The position numbers and the translations under genes were made by a program. Of a stretch of 64,000 nt of DNA, positions 8,823 through 16,756 are shown in pieces. Position 1 is the first letter of the stretch; every line of letters begins with the position of its first letter. This stretch comes from JAICYJ01 sp963737445 (lineage in GTDB: Bacteria > Actinomycetota > Thermoleophilia > Gaiellales > JAICJC01): contig CAVTSO010000025.1 of the NCBI GenBank assembly GCA_963737445.1, forward strand, positions 62,001 to 126,000, in the 5' to 3' direction. Below the pieces are notes generated by a model. It made no database searches, was not told where the DNA came from, and was given only the letters and a program-made list of their open reading frames with translations.

Positions 8823-10553
8823 CTACTTCAGCAGCTTCTTCAGCTGCTTCCAGGTGCGCGTGTTGACCACGTCCCTCGGCGATGCCCAGCCCCGCCGGGC
8901 GTTCATGACGCCGAACCGCATGTAGTCGAGCGCGGCCAGGCTGTGGGCGTCGGTGTCGATCGACAGCTTGGCGCCCGCCGCCACGGCCATCCGCACGTTG
9001 CTGTCGGTCAGGTCGAGCCGGTGGGGCTGACCGCTCACTTCCAGCACAGTGCCGGTCTCGACCGCCTTGGCGATCACCGCCTCCATGTCCATCGCGTAGG
9101 CCGGCCGCTTGCCCAGCATCCTGCCGGTGGGGTGGCCGATGATGTCGACGTGCGGGTTCTCCATAGCGGCGCACAGCCGCTTGGTCTGGTCCGCCTCGTT
9201 CAGCCTGTGGGAGGCGTGCAGGCTGGCGACGACCACGTCCAGCTCCGCCATCAGCTCGTCGGAGTAGTCCAGCGAGCCGTTCTTGAGGATGTCCACCTCC
9301 GCTCCCACCAGCAGCGTGAACCCGCCGTCCAGCGTCGCCGCCAGCTCGCGCACGCGCTCGATCTGCTTCCGCATGCGGCCCGCGTCCAGGCCCATGCCGA
9401 ACCCGACGGCGGGCGAGTGGTCGGTCACGTTCAGGTACTCGTAGCCCTTCGCCCGCGCGCCCTCGACCAGCTGCTCGAGCGTCAACTTGCCGTCGCTCCA
9501 GTCGGTGTGCGCGTGCAGGTCGCCCCGGATCTGGTCGACCGTCACCAGTTCAGGCAATGCATGGTTGCGGGCGGCCTCGATCTCGCCCCGGTTCTCGCGC
9601 AGCTCCGGCGGGATCCAGTCCATGCCCAGGCGCTCGTAAACCTCGGCCTCATCCCGGCAGTGCAGCACCTCACCCGTCTCGACCTGCTCGATGCCGTACT
9701 CGCTGACCTTCAGCCCGCCGCGCACCGCAGCCTCTCGCAGCGCCACGTTGTGGTGCTTCGAACCGGTCAGGTGCTGGAGCAGGTTGCCGAACACCTCCGG
9801 CTCGATCATGCGCAGCTCGACCCGGCTCCCGTCATGCGCGATGCAGGTCAGCTTCGCGTCACCGCGGGACTCGACCTCGGCCACCCAGTCGTACGCCGCG
9901 AATGCGTCGCCAACCGCGGCCGGCCGCCGTGTGGCCACCACCAGGTCGATGTCCTTCGCCGTGTCGGTGAACCGGCGCAGGCTGCCGGCGATCTCGCACT
10001 CCTCGACGTCAGCGTGCTCCCACAGCTCGGCCGCGACCCGCTCGGCGAACGGCCGCAGGCGTCCGGACGCAACGCGGTCGCGCTTGTGCTCGCGCGGAAA
10101 CTGCAGGCCGGCCAGGATCGCCTGCTCGGTGCGATCGCCGAGGCCGGCCACGCCGCTGATGCGCCCGTCGCGGGCGGCCACCAGCACCTCGTCGACGGTG
10201 GTGACGCCGAGCTCGGAGAACACGCGCTTGGCGGTCTTAGGCCCGATGCCGGGCACGCGCATCAGCGGCACCACGCCCGGCGGATTGCGATCGACCAGCC
10301 GCTGGAGGGCGGCGATCTGGCCGCTTTTGATCAGCTCGGCCACCTTGTCGGAAATCGTGTCCCCGACGCCGGGCAGCTCCGTCAGGCGGCCCTGCTGCGA
10401 CAGCCGCACCACAGACTCGGGGGTCTCGCGCAGCGTCTTCGCGGCACGCCGGTAGGCGAGCACGCGGTAGGCCACCGCGCCCTCCACCTCCAGCAGATCG
10501 GCCATCAGCTCGAAGCGCTCAGCGATTGCGTCGTTCGTCAACGTTGCGCTCAT
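8823..10553 (-). CDS. polX: DNA polymerase/3'-5' exonuclease PolX
   Basis: A bacterial family-X DNA polymerase with a C-terminal PHP domain (576 residues), used in gap filling and base-excision repair. The N-terminal part carries helix-hairpin-helix signals (LPGVGDTISDKV near 60 and VPGIGPKTAKRV near 100). The palm has GSLRR followed by KDIDLVVAT, giving two catalytic aspartates, near residues 190–210. The PHP nuclease starts near 340 with DLHAHTDWSDG and continues with VTDHSP, ASLHASH and IGHPTGR. Length and domain order are standard. The start is ATG 10553, preceded by TATCAT 6 nt upstream on the same strand, which points to a leaderless mRNA. Confidence 0.95.
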   Translation of the reverse strand: MSATLTNDAIAERFELMADLLEVEGAVAYRVLAYRRAAKTLRETPESVVRLSQQGRLTELPGVGDTISDKVAELIKSGQIAALQRLVDRNPPGVVPLMRVPGIGPKTAKRVFSELGVTTVDEVLVAARDGRISGVAGLGDRTEQAILAGLQFPREHKRDRVASGRLRPFAERVAAELWEHADVEECEIAGSLRRFTDTAKDIDLVVATRRPAAVGDAFAAYDWVAEVESRGDAKLTCIAHDGSRVELRMIEPEVFGNLLQHLTGSKHHNVALREAAVRGGLKVSEYGIEQVETGEVLHCRDEAEVYERLGMDWIPPELRENRGEIEAARNHALPELVTVDQIRGDLHAHTDWSDGKLTLEQLVEGARAKGYEYLNVTDHSPAVGFGMGLDAGRMRKQIERVRELAATLDGGFTLLVGAEVDILKNGSLDYSDELMAELDVVVASLHASHRLNEADQTKRLCAAMENPHVDIIGHPTGRMLGKRPAYAMDMEAVIAKAVETGTVLEVSGQPHRLDLTDSNVRMAVAAGAKLSIDTDAHSLAALDYMRFGVMNARRGWASPRDVVNTRTWKQLKKLLK

Positions 10554-10559
10554 GGGCCA

Positions 10560-10569
10560 ATGATAGGGT
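10560..10569. promoter_or_regulatory. overlapping divergent -10 boxes (polX / mannosyltransferase)
   Basis: Within a 22-base gap, TAGGGT (10564–10569, plus) lies 6 nt before GTG 10576, and TATCAT (10565–10560, minus) lies 6 nt before ATG 10553. The two hexamers overlap by two bases, so simultaneous open-complex formation in both directions is unlikely. Confidence 0.5.
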
Positions 10570-10575
10570 CAGACC

Positions 10576-11352
10576 GTGGAGCAGAGCCGCTACCTGATCG
10601 TGCTGCCCACCTACGACGAGCGCGAGAACCTGCCTCGCATGATCGACGCGCTGGCGGCGATCCGCGACCAGATTCCGATGCCGGGCGAGGTGCTGGTCGT
10701 CGACGACGGCTCACCCGACGGCACGGGGCAGCTGGCCGACCAGCTGGCGGCCCGCCACGACTGGCTGCAGGTGCTGCACCGTCCTGCCAAGCAGGGGCTT
10801 GGCCGCGCCTACCTGGCGGGCTTCGAGTGGGCGCTGCAGCGGCCGTTCAGCCACGTCATCGAGATGGACTGCGACCTGTCGCACCCGGTGTCGGCGCTGC
10901 CGGCGATGCTGGAGGCCTCACGGCATGCCGACCTGGTGCTGGGGTCGCGCTACACGCCCGGCGGCGGCGTCGAGGGCTGGCCGCTTCACCGACGTGTCAT
11001 CTCCCGCGGTGGCTGCACGTACGCACGGCTGGTGCTGGGAGTGCCGATCCACGATCTCACCGGCGGCTTCAAGTGCTTCCGCCGCTGGGTGCTCGAGTCG
11101 CTCGACTTGTCGCACGTGCGCGCCGGCGGCTATGCATTTCAGATCGAGCTGACATACCGCACCCTGCACATGGGCGGGCGCGTCGTCGAGCTGCCGATCA
11201 CCTTCACCGACCGCGCCTACGGCGAGTCGAAGATGAGCCGTGCGATCGTGCTGGAGGCGGTGCGGGAGGTGCCGGCGCTGCGGCTACGCGCCGTGCGCGG
11301 GGCTCTGCTCGAGCGCCCGGACGGCGAGCCGCGCGTCTCGCTGATACCGTGA
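10576..11352 (+). CDS. polyprenyl-phosphate mannosyltransferase (GT2, DPM1-like)
   Basis: A GT-A fold glycosyltransferase of 258 residues that would transfer mannose from GDP-mannose to polyprenyl phosphate, supplying lipid-linked sugar for lipoglycan or protein mannosylation. Key motifs are LPTYDERENL at the N-terminus, VVDDGSPDGT near residue 39, EMDCDLSHP near residue 95 (metal-binding DxD-like), and TGGFKCFRRW. It lacks the C-terminal membrane segments of some homologues, as in actinobacterial Ppm1 catalytic domains; a separate acyltransferase partner is not adjacent. GTG start with TAGGGT 6 nt upstream and no Shine-Dalgarno. The gene is followed by trxA after 28 bases. Confidence 0.85.
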   Translation: MEQSRYLIVLPTYDERENLPRMIDALAAIRDQIPMPGEVLVVDDGSPDGTGQLADQLAARHDWLQVLHRPAKQGLGRAYLAGFEWALQRPFSHVIEMDCDLSHPVSALPAMLEASRHADLVLGSRYTPGGGVEGWPLHRRVISRGGCTYARLVLGVPIHDLTGGFKCFRRWVLESLDLSHVRAGGYAFQIELTYRTLHMGGRVVELPITFTDRAYGESKMSRAIVLEAVREVPALRLRAVRGALLERPDGEPRVSLIP

Positions 11353-11380
11353 CTGCTCGTACGCGGTTAAGGAGCACCAC

Positions 11381-11725
11381 GTGAGCGATCACATCGTCGA
11401 CGTCAGCGACAGCACGTTCCGCAGCGAGGTCGAGGAGGCCGGCCGGCCCGTGGTGGTGGACTTCTGGGCGCCCTGGTGCACACCCTGCCGCGTGATGGAG
11501 CCGATCCTCGACGAGCTGGCCTCCCAGCACGGCGACCGGGTGGCGTTCGTGAAGCTGAACGTGGACGAGAACCAGGAGACGGCGGGACGGCTGGAGGTGC
11601 TGTCGATCCCGACGCTGATGGTGTTCGAGGGCGGCGAGGTCAGAAAGAAGCTGATCGGGGCCGTCCCGCGCCGCCGGCTGGAGGACGAGCTCAGCAGCTG
11701 GCTGACGCCCGCGTTAGATGGTTGA
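11381..11725 (+). CDS. trxA: thioredoxin
   Basis: A 114-residue thioredoxin. The redox site is WCTPC (Trp32, Cys33, Cys36) instead of the common WCGPC; a Thr in this position changes redox potential in other thioredoxins, so its partner range may differ. The cis-proline segment SIPTLMVFEGG is present. GTG 11381 has a Shine-Dalgarno (AAGGAG) 10 bases upstream, so it can be translated from a transcript continuing from the mannosyltransferase gene. The stop codon lies inside the left arm of the 11718–11881 inverted repeat. Confidence 0.93.
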   Translation: MSDHIVDVSDSTFRSEVEEAGRPVVVDFWAPWCTPCRVMEPILDELASQHGDRVAFVKLNVDENQETAGRLEVLSIPTLMVFEGGEVRKKLIGAVPRRRLEDELSSWLTPALDG

Positions 11726-11881
11726 TTCCACGCGCTGCGCGGCGCTGGATCTTGTCTGGGACGCGCTGGACGCCACGATCGTCCTTGGCCAGGACATGCC
11801 CAGCCTGCCCTGCAGACGCTGCCGACGTCCAACGCACCCCATCCTGCGCCCAGCATCCACACATCCCGTGGAACCAACCAT
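11718..11881. repeat. 164-bp imperfect palindrome with 15-bp ends
   Basis: The convergent gap between trxA and the EamA-type gene is one long imperfect inverted repeat. The ends are ATGGTTGATTCCACG (11718–11732) and an inverted copy at 11867–11881 with one mismatch; the next 50 or so bases of each arm also pair at roughly two positions in three. The ends supply or touch both stop codons. It resembles a miniature inverted-repeat element or a very long bidirectional terminator. The terminal GATGGTTGG is shared with the element at 7088–7272. Confidence 0.5.
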
Positions 11882-12723
11882 CAGGCCCGCAGCACGGCCA
11901 CCGTCGCCACGCCGGTGCCGATCAGCACCGCACCGCACACCTGCATCCGCGTCAGGCGCTCGCCGAAGAACAAGAACGAGACGAACGCCGCCACCGCCGC
12001 GAACTGCGACGCCAGCACGGCCGGCACCGCCACCCCGTGCTGCGAGCCGGTGATGTAGCCGACGAAGCCGGTCACCTCGGCGACGCCCGAGTACACCACC
12101 AGCGGCAGGGCCGGCCGCCCCGGCAGCCGCAGCTGCCCTGACAGCACCATCGGCACCACCACGAACACGACCCCCACCACGCGCGACACCAGGATCGTCC
12201 AGTAGGGGCCGATCGCACCGCCCGCCTGCGAGCTGGCCACGAGCCCGAAGCCGAACACGACCGCCGACGTTCCCGCCAGCAGCGCCGGCCGCAGGTGCAC
12301 GTCGGACAGCCGCGCGTGGAACGTCACCAGCACAACCCCGCAGGCGGCCACCGCCAGGGCCAGCGCCACACCCAGGCTCAGCTGCTCGCCCAGGAAGATC
12401 ACCGAGAACACCGCCGCCAGCGCCCCCTCGCAGGACGCGATCGGCGCGACCACGCCCACCTTGCCGACACGCAGTGCCGCATACACGCAGCCAAGGCCGG
12501 CCACCGATGCAGCCCCGGCGGCAAGCGCCCACGCGGCGCCGCGGCCCGTCACGTCCGGCACGCCCTCGGCCGCCGGTGCGGCCACCACCATGATCACGAG
12601 GCCCATCAGCACCACGTAGGCCAGCACCTGCTGGGAGCCGATCATGCGCGTCGAGCGCGACGCGATCGCGGTCGAGGTGCCCCACATCAGCGCGGCCAGC
12701 AGGCCCCCCAGTACACCCGTCAC
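11881..12723 (-). CDS. EamA/DMT-family transporter
   Basis: A 280-residue integral membrane protein with about ten hydrophobic helices arranged as two EamA repeats (starting GGLLAALMWGTSTAIASR and AGTSAVVFGFGLVASSQ), the architecture of drug/metabolite exporters. Both repeats keep the conserved end-helix pattern SVIFLGEQL and SFLFFGERL. The substrate is not predictable. The GTG start overlaps the thiL stop (GTGA at 12720–12723), so it is probably co-expressed with thiL; export of a thiamine-related compound is possible but there is no direct evidence. The longer upstream reading frame overlaps thiL and is not used. Confidence 0.8.
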   Translation of the reverse strand: MTGVLGGLLAALMWGTSTAIASRSTRMIGSQQVLAYVVLMGLVIMVVAAPAAEGVPDVTGRGAAWALAAGAASVAGLGCVYAALRVGKVGVVAPIASCEGALAAVFSVIFLGEQLSLGVALALAVAACGVVLVTFHARLSDVHLRPALLAGTSAVVFGFGLVASSQAGGAIGPYWTILVSRVVGVVFVVVPMVLSGQLRLPGRPALPLVVYSGVAEVTGFVGYITGSQHGVAVPAVLASQFAAVAAFVSFLFFGERLTRMQVCGAVLIGTGVATVAVLRA

Positions 12724-13541
12724 TGAAAGTGGTCCCAGCCGGCCAGATCGTGGCGCGGCCCGGACGCATCGAGCAGCAGTACGGCCCCGTCGCCGGTCAG
12801 CTCCCCCACGTCGGTCACAAACGGCGGCTGCGGCTGGGTATCCGGCAGCGCCGCCAGCAGTTCGTAGTCCTCGCCTCCGGCTGCGGCCTGCTCGAGGGTG
12901 GCGCCGGCGGCGAGCGGCAACCGCTCGAGATCGATGCGGGCACCGCAACCGGAGGCGCGCGCCAGGCGCCCGGCATCGCGGGCGATGCCGTCGGACAGGT
13001 CGATCATGGCGGTGGCGATCGCAGCCAGCTCGCGGCCCTCCGCCAGCCTCGGCGACACCTCGGCCGTGAAGCCGGCGGCCGCCTGAGCGCCCAGCGAGCC
13101 GGTCACCACCAGCCGGTCGCCGGCACGGCCACCCGACCGCAGCACCGGGTGCTGGGCACAGCCGACCGCCGTCACCGACACGGTCAGCGACGCGGCCCGC
13201 GAGAGATCCCCGCCCACCAGCGGCACGCCGTGGGATACCACGCCGGCCGCGAGCTCGCCGGCGTCACCGCTGTCCGGCGGCAGGCCGAAGGCGGCCAGCA
13301 GGCAGACCGGCTGGGCGCCCATCGCCGCCAGATCGGACAGGTTGACCGCGGCGGCGCGGGCGCCGATCTGCCGCAGCGACTGCCGCGAGGAGTCGAAGTG
13401 CACGCCGTCGACCAGCATGTCGCAGCAGACCACCAACCCGCCGTCGAGCACCGCGGCATCGTCGCCGATGCCGACCACCAGGCCGTCGCCCGTCCCGGCG
13501 ACGGCGCGGATGCGTTCGACCAGCTCGTCCTCTGGTAGCAT
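12720..13541 (-). CDS. thiL: thiamine-monophosphate kinase
   Basis: Phosphorylates thiamine monophosphate to thiamine diphosphate with ATP, the last step of cofactor synthesis. The PurM-like ATP-binding motif GIGDDAAVL is near residue 23, CDMLVDGVHF follows, and DLSDGIARDAGRLA and GGEDYELLAALP are typical of ThiL. The start is ATG 13541 (MLPEDEL); the upstream TTG is less likely, because TACATT lies 7 nt before the ATG, as in other leaderless genes here. The protein has 273 residues, slightly short compared with E. coli ThiL. It is divergent from the pheA leader with interlocked promoters and overlaps the EamA gene by 4 nt. Confidence 0.92.
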   Translation of the reverse strand: MLPEDELVERIRAVAGTGDGLVVGIGDDAAVLDGGLVVCCDMLVDGVHFDSSRQSLRQIGARAAAVNLSDLAAMGAQPVCLLAAFGLPPDSGDAGELAAGVVSHGVPLVGGDLSRAASLTVSVTAVGCAQHPVLRSGGRAGDRLVVTGSLGAQAAAGFTAEVSPRLAEGRELAAIATAMIDLSDGIARDAGRLARASGCGARIDLERLPLAAGATLEQAAAGGEDYELLAALPDTQPQPPFVTDVGELTGDGAVLLLDASGPRHDLAGWDHFQ

Positions 13542-13554
13542 GGTCGGCAATGTA
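13536..13554. promoter_or_regulatory. interlocked divergent promoters thiL / pheA leader
   Basis: TAGCAT (13536–13541, plus) lies 8 nt before the leader-peptide ATG 13550, and its last three bases are the complement of the thiL start codon. TACATT (13554–13549, minus) lies 7 nt before thiL ATG 13541 and overlaps the leader-peptide ATG. Each -10 therefore covers the start codon of the opposite gene. Confidence 0.5.
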
Positions 13555-13606
13555 CCGGCTGTCCTTCTCCGGCTTCGCCTTTACCACCCTGCAGGGAGGC
13601 ATCTGA
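13550..13606 (+). CDS. phenylalanine leader peptide (attenuation)
   Basis: An 18-codon open frame, ATG to TGA, encoding MYRLSFSGFAFTTLQGGI. Three Phe codons fall within six residues (positions 6, 9 and 11), and a Tyr is at position 2. It starts directly at the predicted transcription start (TAGCAT 8 nt upstream), so the leader itself is leaderless. It precedes a strong intrinsic terminator and then pheA, the enzyme that commits prephenate to phenylalanine. The arrangement is that of ribosome-mediated attenuation: stalling at Phe codons when Phe-tRNA is scarce would free GGGAGGC (13594–13600, at the end of this frame) to pair with the terminator's GCCTCCC. No homologue was checked. Confidence 0.75.
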   Translation: MYRLSFSGFAFTTLQGGI

Positions 13607-13636
13607 GCGCGCCGGAGCAGATCCGCGAGCTATCAG

Positions 13637-13661
13637 GGCCTCCCCGTGGGAGGCCTTTTTT
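13637..13661 (+). terminator. pheA attenuator terminator
   Basis: Perfect 8-bp stem GGCCTCCC/GGGAGGCC with loop CGT, followed directly by six T. It lies between the leader peptide and pheA. The left arm can alternatively pair with GGGAGGC at 13594–13600, giving an antiterminator. The ATG of pheA follows 13 bases after the T run with its own Shine-Dalgarno (TTGGAGGA). Confidence 0.85.
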
Positions 13662-13674
13662 GTTGGAGGAATCG

Positions 13675-14508
13675 ATGACGCTACCTGTCGCACATTTCGG
13701 AGAGGAGGGCGCATACGCTGCCGAGGCGGCCGGCCGGCTGTACCCCGAGGCCGAGCTGGTCGCCTGCCACTCGATCCCGGATGTGGTTCGCGCCGTCACC
13801 CGCGGCGACGCCGGCTGCGGCGTGCTGCCGATCGAGAACTCGCTGGCCGGCGTCGTCCCGGAGACCTACGACGTGCTGGCCCACGCGCCGCTCTCGATCG
13901 TCGACGAGACCGTGCTGGCGGTGCCGCACGTGCTGGTGGGCCTGCCCGGAACCAACATCGACGCCCTGGCGCGCATCCACTCGCATCCGATGGCGCTGAC
14001 GCAGTGCCGGCGCTTCCTGTCGTCGCTGCCGGACACGCTGCCGGAGGTGGCGTCCAGCACCGCCGGCGCCGCCCGGCGCGTTGCCGAGTCAGGCGACGCG
14101 CGGCAGGCGGCGATCTCGTCGCGGTGGGCGGCCGAGCGCTACGAGCTGACGGTGCTCCTGAACGACGTCTCCGACCACGCCCAGAACTACACCCGGTTCG
14201 TGGCCGTGGCCGCACACACCCGCATCGACCGCGCGCCCGGCGAGGACTGGCGCTGTGCCATCCGCTTCGTCACACACCACCACCCCGGCGCCCTGCACGA
14301 CGCGATCGAGCCGCTGCGCCGGTACGGCGTGAACATGTCCTCGCTGCAGTCCCGCCCGATCCCGGGACGCCCCTGGGACTACCAGTTCTACGCCGACCTG
14401 GAGGGCCACCCGCTGGACGCCCCGGTCGGTGAGGCGCTGCGCGAGATGGAGGGCAAGGTGGCACAGATCGCGTACCTGGGCTGCTATCCAGCCCACCTAC
14501 GGCCGTGA
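13675..14508 (+). CDS. pheA: prephenate dehydratase
   Basis: A monofunctional prephenate dehydratase (277 residues) converting prephenate to phenylpyruvate. It begins AHFGEEGAYAAEAA; GCGVLPIENSLAGVV is near residue 45 and the catalytic TRF motif is in NYTRFVAVA near residue 180. A C-terminal ACT domain follows, with the PGAL segment (HHPGALHDAIEPL). The usual ACT motif ESRP reads QSRP, so allosteric phenylalanine binding may be altered; that is an inference. The start is ATG 13675 with a strong Shine-Dalgarno; upstream in-frame codons belong to the leader region. No chorismate mutase domain is present. Expression is probably attenuated by the upstream leader. The stop overlaps the helicase GTG. 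Confidence 0.93.
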   Translation: MTLPVAHFGEEGAYAAEAAGRLYPEAELVACHSIPDVVRAVTRGDAGCGVLPIENSLAGVVPETYDVLAHAPLSIVDETVLAVPHVLVGLPGTNIDALARIHSHPMALTQCRRFLSSLPDTLPEVASSTAGAARRVAESGDARQAAISSRWAAERYELTVLLNDVSDHAQNYTRFVAVAAHTRIDRAPGEDWRCAIRFVTHHHPGALHDAIEPLRRYGVNMSSLQSRPIPGRPWDYQFYADLEGHPLDAPVGEALREMEGKVAQIAYLGCYPAHLRP

Positions 14509-16751
14509 AGGTGATGGCCGACTGGGAGCCGGTGCTGGCCTACGGCACCGCTCCCGAGGGCACCCAGCTGGTGCACCGCGTGCGCACCCCGGCCCGCAGC
14601 GCCACCATGGCGGAGGTGCCGGCGGACGTTGAGCCCGGCCTCGCCTCCGCGCTCGCGGCCGCGGGCATCGAGCGGCTGTACGGCCACCAGGCGGCGATGT
14701 GGCGGGCCGCCGCCGAGGGCGACGCGATGGTGGTGACCGGCACCGCCAGCGGCAAGTCACTGGCCTTCAACCTGCCCGTGCTGAACGCCATCGCGCGCGA
14801 TCCGTCGGCGCGGGCGCTCTACCTGTATCCGACCAAGGCGCTGGCGCAGGACCAGGCGCGCGCCCTCGCCCAGCTGCATGCACCCGGCGCACGACCGGCC
14901 ATCTACGACGGGGACACCCCGACCGGGGAGCGGCGGCAGGCGCGGCGGTGGGCGAACCTGATCCTGACCAACCCGGACATGCTGCACGTCGGCATCCTGC
15001 CCGGCCACTCGAGCTGGGCGGACGCCATCGCCAACCTGCGCTACGTGGTGGTCGACGAGGCCCACGCCTACCGAGGCGTGTTCGGCTCGCACGTGGCGAA
15101 CGTGCTGGCGCGCCTGCGGCGGATCGCCGCCGCCTACGGGGCGGAGCCGCGGTTCCTGCTGGCATCGGCCACCATCGCCAACCCGGGAGAGGCGGGTGCG
15201 GTGCTGGCCGGCCGCGAGCTGGCCGTGGTCGACCAGGACGGATCGCCCACCCCGGAGCGCGACGTGTGCGTCTGGAACCCGCCGCTGCTGGACGTCGAGC
15301 TGGGCGTCCGTGCCAGCACGCTGGGCGAGGCCGCCACGCTGATGGTGGGGCTGGTCGCACGCGGCCTGCGCACGATCGTGTTCGCGAAGTCGCGCAAGGC
15401 CTGTGAGCTGGTGCACCGCTACGCCCGCCAGGGCCTGCTGCTGAACGCGCCCGAGCTGGCGCCGCGGATCGCGCCCTACCGCGCCGGATACACCCCCGAG
15501 CAGCGCCGCGAGATCGAGACCGGGCTGACCGAGGGCCGGCTGCTGGGCGTGGTCGCCACCAGCGCGCTCGAGCTGGGCGTGGACATCGGTCTGCTGGACT
15601 GCGCCATCAGCGTCGGCTTTCCCGGGGGTATGGCATCGCTGCGGCAGCAGTGGGGCCGCGCCGGGCGGCGCGGCCTGGGGCTGGGGATGCTCGTGGCGGG
15701 CGAGGACCAGCTCGACCAGTACCTGGCGAACCACCCCGACGAGCTGCTGGCGCGGCCGGCCGAGGCGGCCGTCAGCAACCCAGGCAACCCGGCGGTGCTG
15801 GCCGGACACCTACGCTGCGCCGCAGCCGAGCTGCCGCTCACGGATGCCGACCGCGCCCACTTCGGCGACGCCGGGCTGGCGCTGGCCGAGTCCATGCCCG
15901 ATCTCGTGCGCACACCGGCCGGGCTGGCCTACCGCGGCACCGACCATCCCGCCGCGCGCATGTCGCTGCGCTCGTCCTCGCCGGACTCGGTGGCGGTGGT
16001 GGAGCGCGAGACCGGCACGCTGCTGGGAACGGTGGACGGCGCCCGCGCCGACTCGACCGTCCACGAGGGCGCCGTCTACCTGCATCTGGGGGAGCAGTAC
16101 CTGGTCGGCTCGCTCGACCACGCCGCCCACGTGGCGTTGGTGACCCCGTTCGACGCCGACTACTACACGCAGGTGAAGCGGCTGTCCTCGACCAGGATCG
16201 TCCGCGAGCTCGAGACCCGCACGCTGCCGGCGGCCCAGCTCTGGTTCGGCGAGATCGAGGCCACCGAGCAGGTGGTTGCCTACCAGCGCAAGCGGCTGGC
16301 CGACCATCACCCGATCGACCTGGTGGCGCTGGACATGCCCGCCCGCAGCTTCGCCACGGAGGCGGTCTGGTTCGTCCCCGCCGATCCGCCCCGCGACCTG
16401 ACGCTGCTGGGCTCCCTGCATGCCGCCGAGCACGCCATGATCGGGCTGCTGCCGCTGCTCGCGATCGCGGACCGCGGCGACATCGGCGGCCTCTCGATCG
16501 ACCTGCACCCGCAGACCGGCGCGCCCACCGTGTTCGTCTACGACGGCCACCCGGGCGGGGCCGGCATCGCCAGGCGCGGGTACGAGCTGTTCGAGTCGTG
16601 GGTGTCGCGCACGGCCGCCCTGCTCGAGGAGTGTCCGTGCGAGAAGGGCTGCCCGTCGTGCGTGCAATCGCCCAAGTGCGGGAACCTGAACGAGCCGCTG
16701 GACAAGGCCGGAGCGCGGGCGCTGCTTCGCTCGATCGCCGTGCTACAGTAG
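14505..16751 (+). CDS. DEAD/DEAH-box helicase with C-terminal DUF1998 zinc domain (MrfA/YprA-like)
   Basis: A 748-residue superfamily-2 helicase. Walker A TGTASGKSLAF is near residue 85, DEAHAYRG near 183, LASATIANP near 220, and motif VI GRAGRRG near 385. The C-terminus has a DUF1998 region ending in four cysteines (CPCEKGCPSCVQSPKC), as in Bacillus YprA/MrfA, a 3'-5' helicase involved in repair of mitomycin-type lesions. A repair role is therefore inferred from the family. GTG 14505 overlaps the pheA stop (GTGA). The stop at 16751 is followed almost at once by the cobalamin riboswitch, so the B12 operon promoter must lie within the 3' end of this gene or the operon is read through from it. 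Confidence 0.88.
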   Translation: MKVMADWEPVLAYGTAPEGTQLVHRVRTPARSATMAEVPADVEPGLASALAAAGIERLYGHQAAMWRAAAEGDAMVVTGTASGKSLAFNLPVLNAIARDPSARALYLYPTKALAQDQARALAQLHAPGARPAIYDGDTPTGERRQARRWANLILTNPDMLHVGILPGHSSWADAIANLRYVVVDEAHAYRGVFGSHVANVLARLRRIAAAYGAEPRFLLASATIANPGEAGAVLAGRELAVVDQDGSPTPERDVCVWNPPLLDVELGVRASTLGEAATLMVGLVARGLRTIVFAKSRKACELVHRYARQGLLLNAPELAPRIAPYRAGYTPEQRREIETGLTEGRLLGVVATSALELGVDIGLLDCAISVGFPGGMASLRQQWGRAGRRGLGLGMLVAGEDQLDQYLANHPDELLARPAEAAVSNPGNPAVLAGHLRCAAAELPLTDADRAHFGDAGLALAESMPDLVRTPAGLAYRGTDHPAARMSLRSSSPDSVAVVERETGTLLGTVDGARADSTVHEGAVYLHLGEQYLVGSLDHAAHVALVTPFDADYYTQVKRLSSTRIVRELETRTLPAAQLWFGEIEATEQVVAYQRKRLADHHPIDLVALDMPARSFATEAVWFVPADPPRDLTLLGSLHAAEHAMIGLLPLLAIADRGDIGGLSIDLHPQTGAPTVFVYDGHPGGAGIARRGYELFESWVSRTAALLEECPCEKGCPSCVQSPKCGNLNEPLDKAGARALLRSIAVLQ

Positions 16752-16756
16752 CGCCC

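Noticed and set aside
8766..11384. Plus-strand open frame of 872 codons across polX and the mannosyltransferase gene
   Set aside because: Antisense to polX and out of frame with the mannosyltransferase; low-complexity His/Arg/Gln content.
7088..11881. Insertion sequences
   Set aside because: Inverted repeats occur but no transposase or fragment of one is encoded in or near them, so only repeat elements are reported.
13550..13675. T-box riboswitch upstream of pheA
   Set aside because: No T-box sequence or specifier-loop stem is visible in the 70 bases between the leader peptide and the terminator; the leader-peptide model explains the features better.
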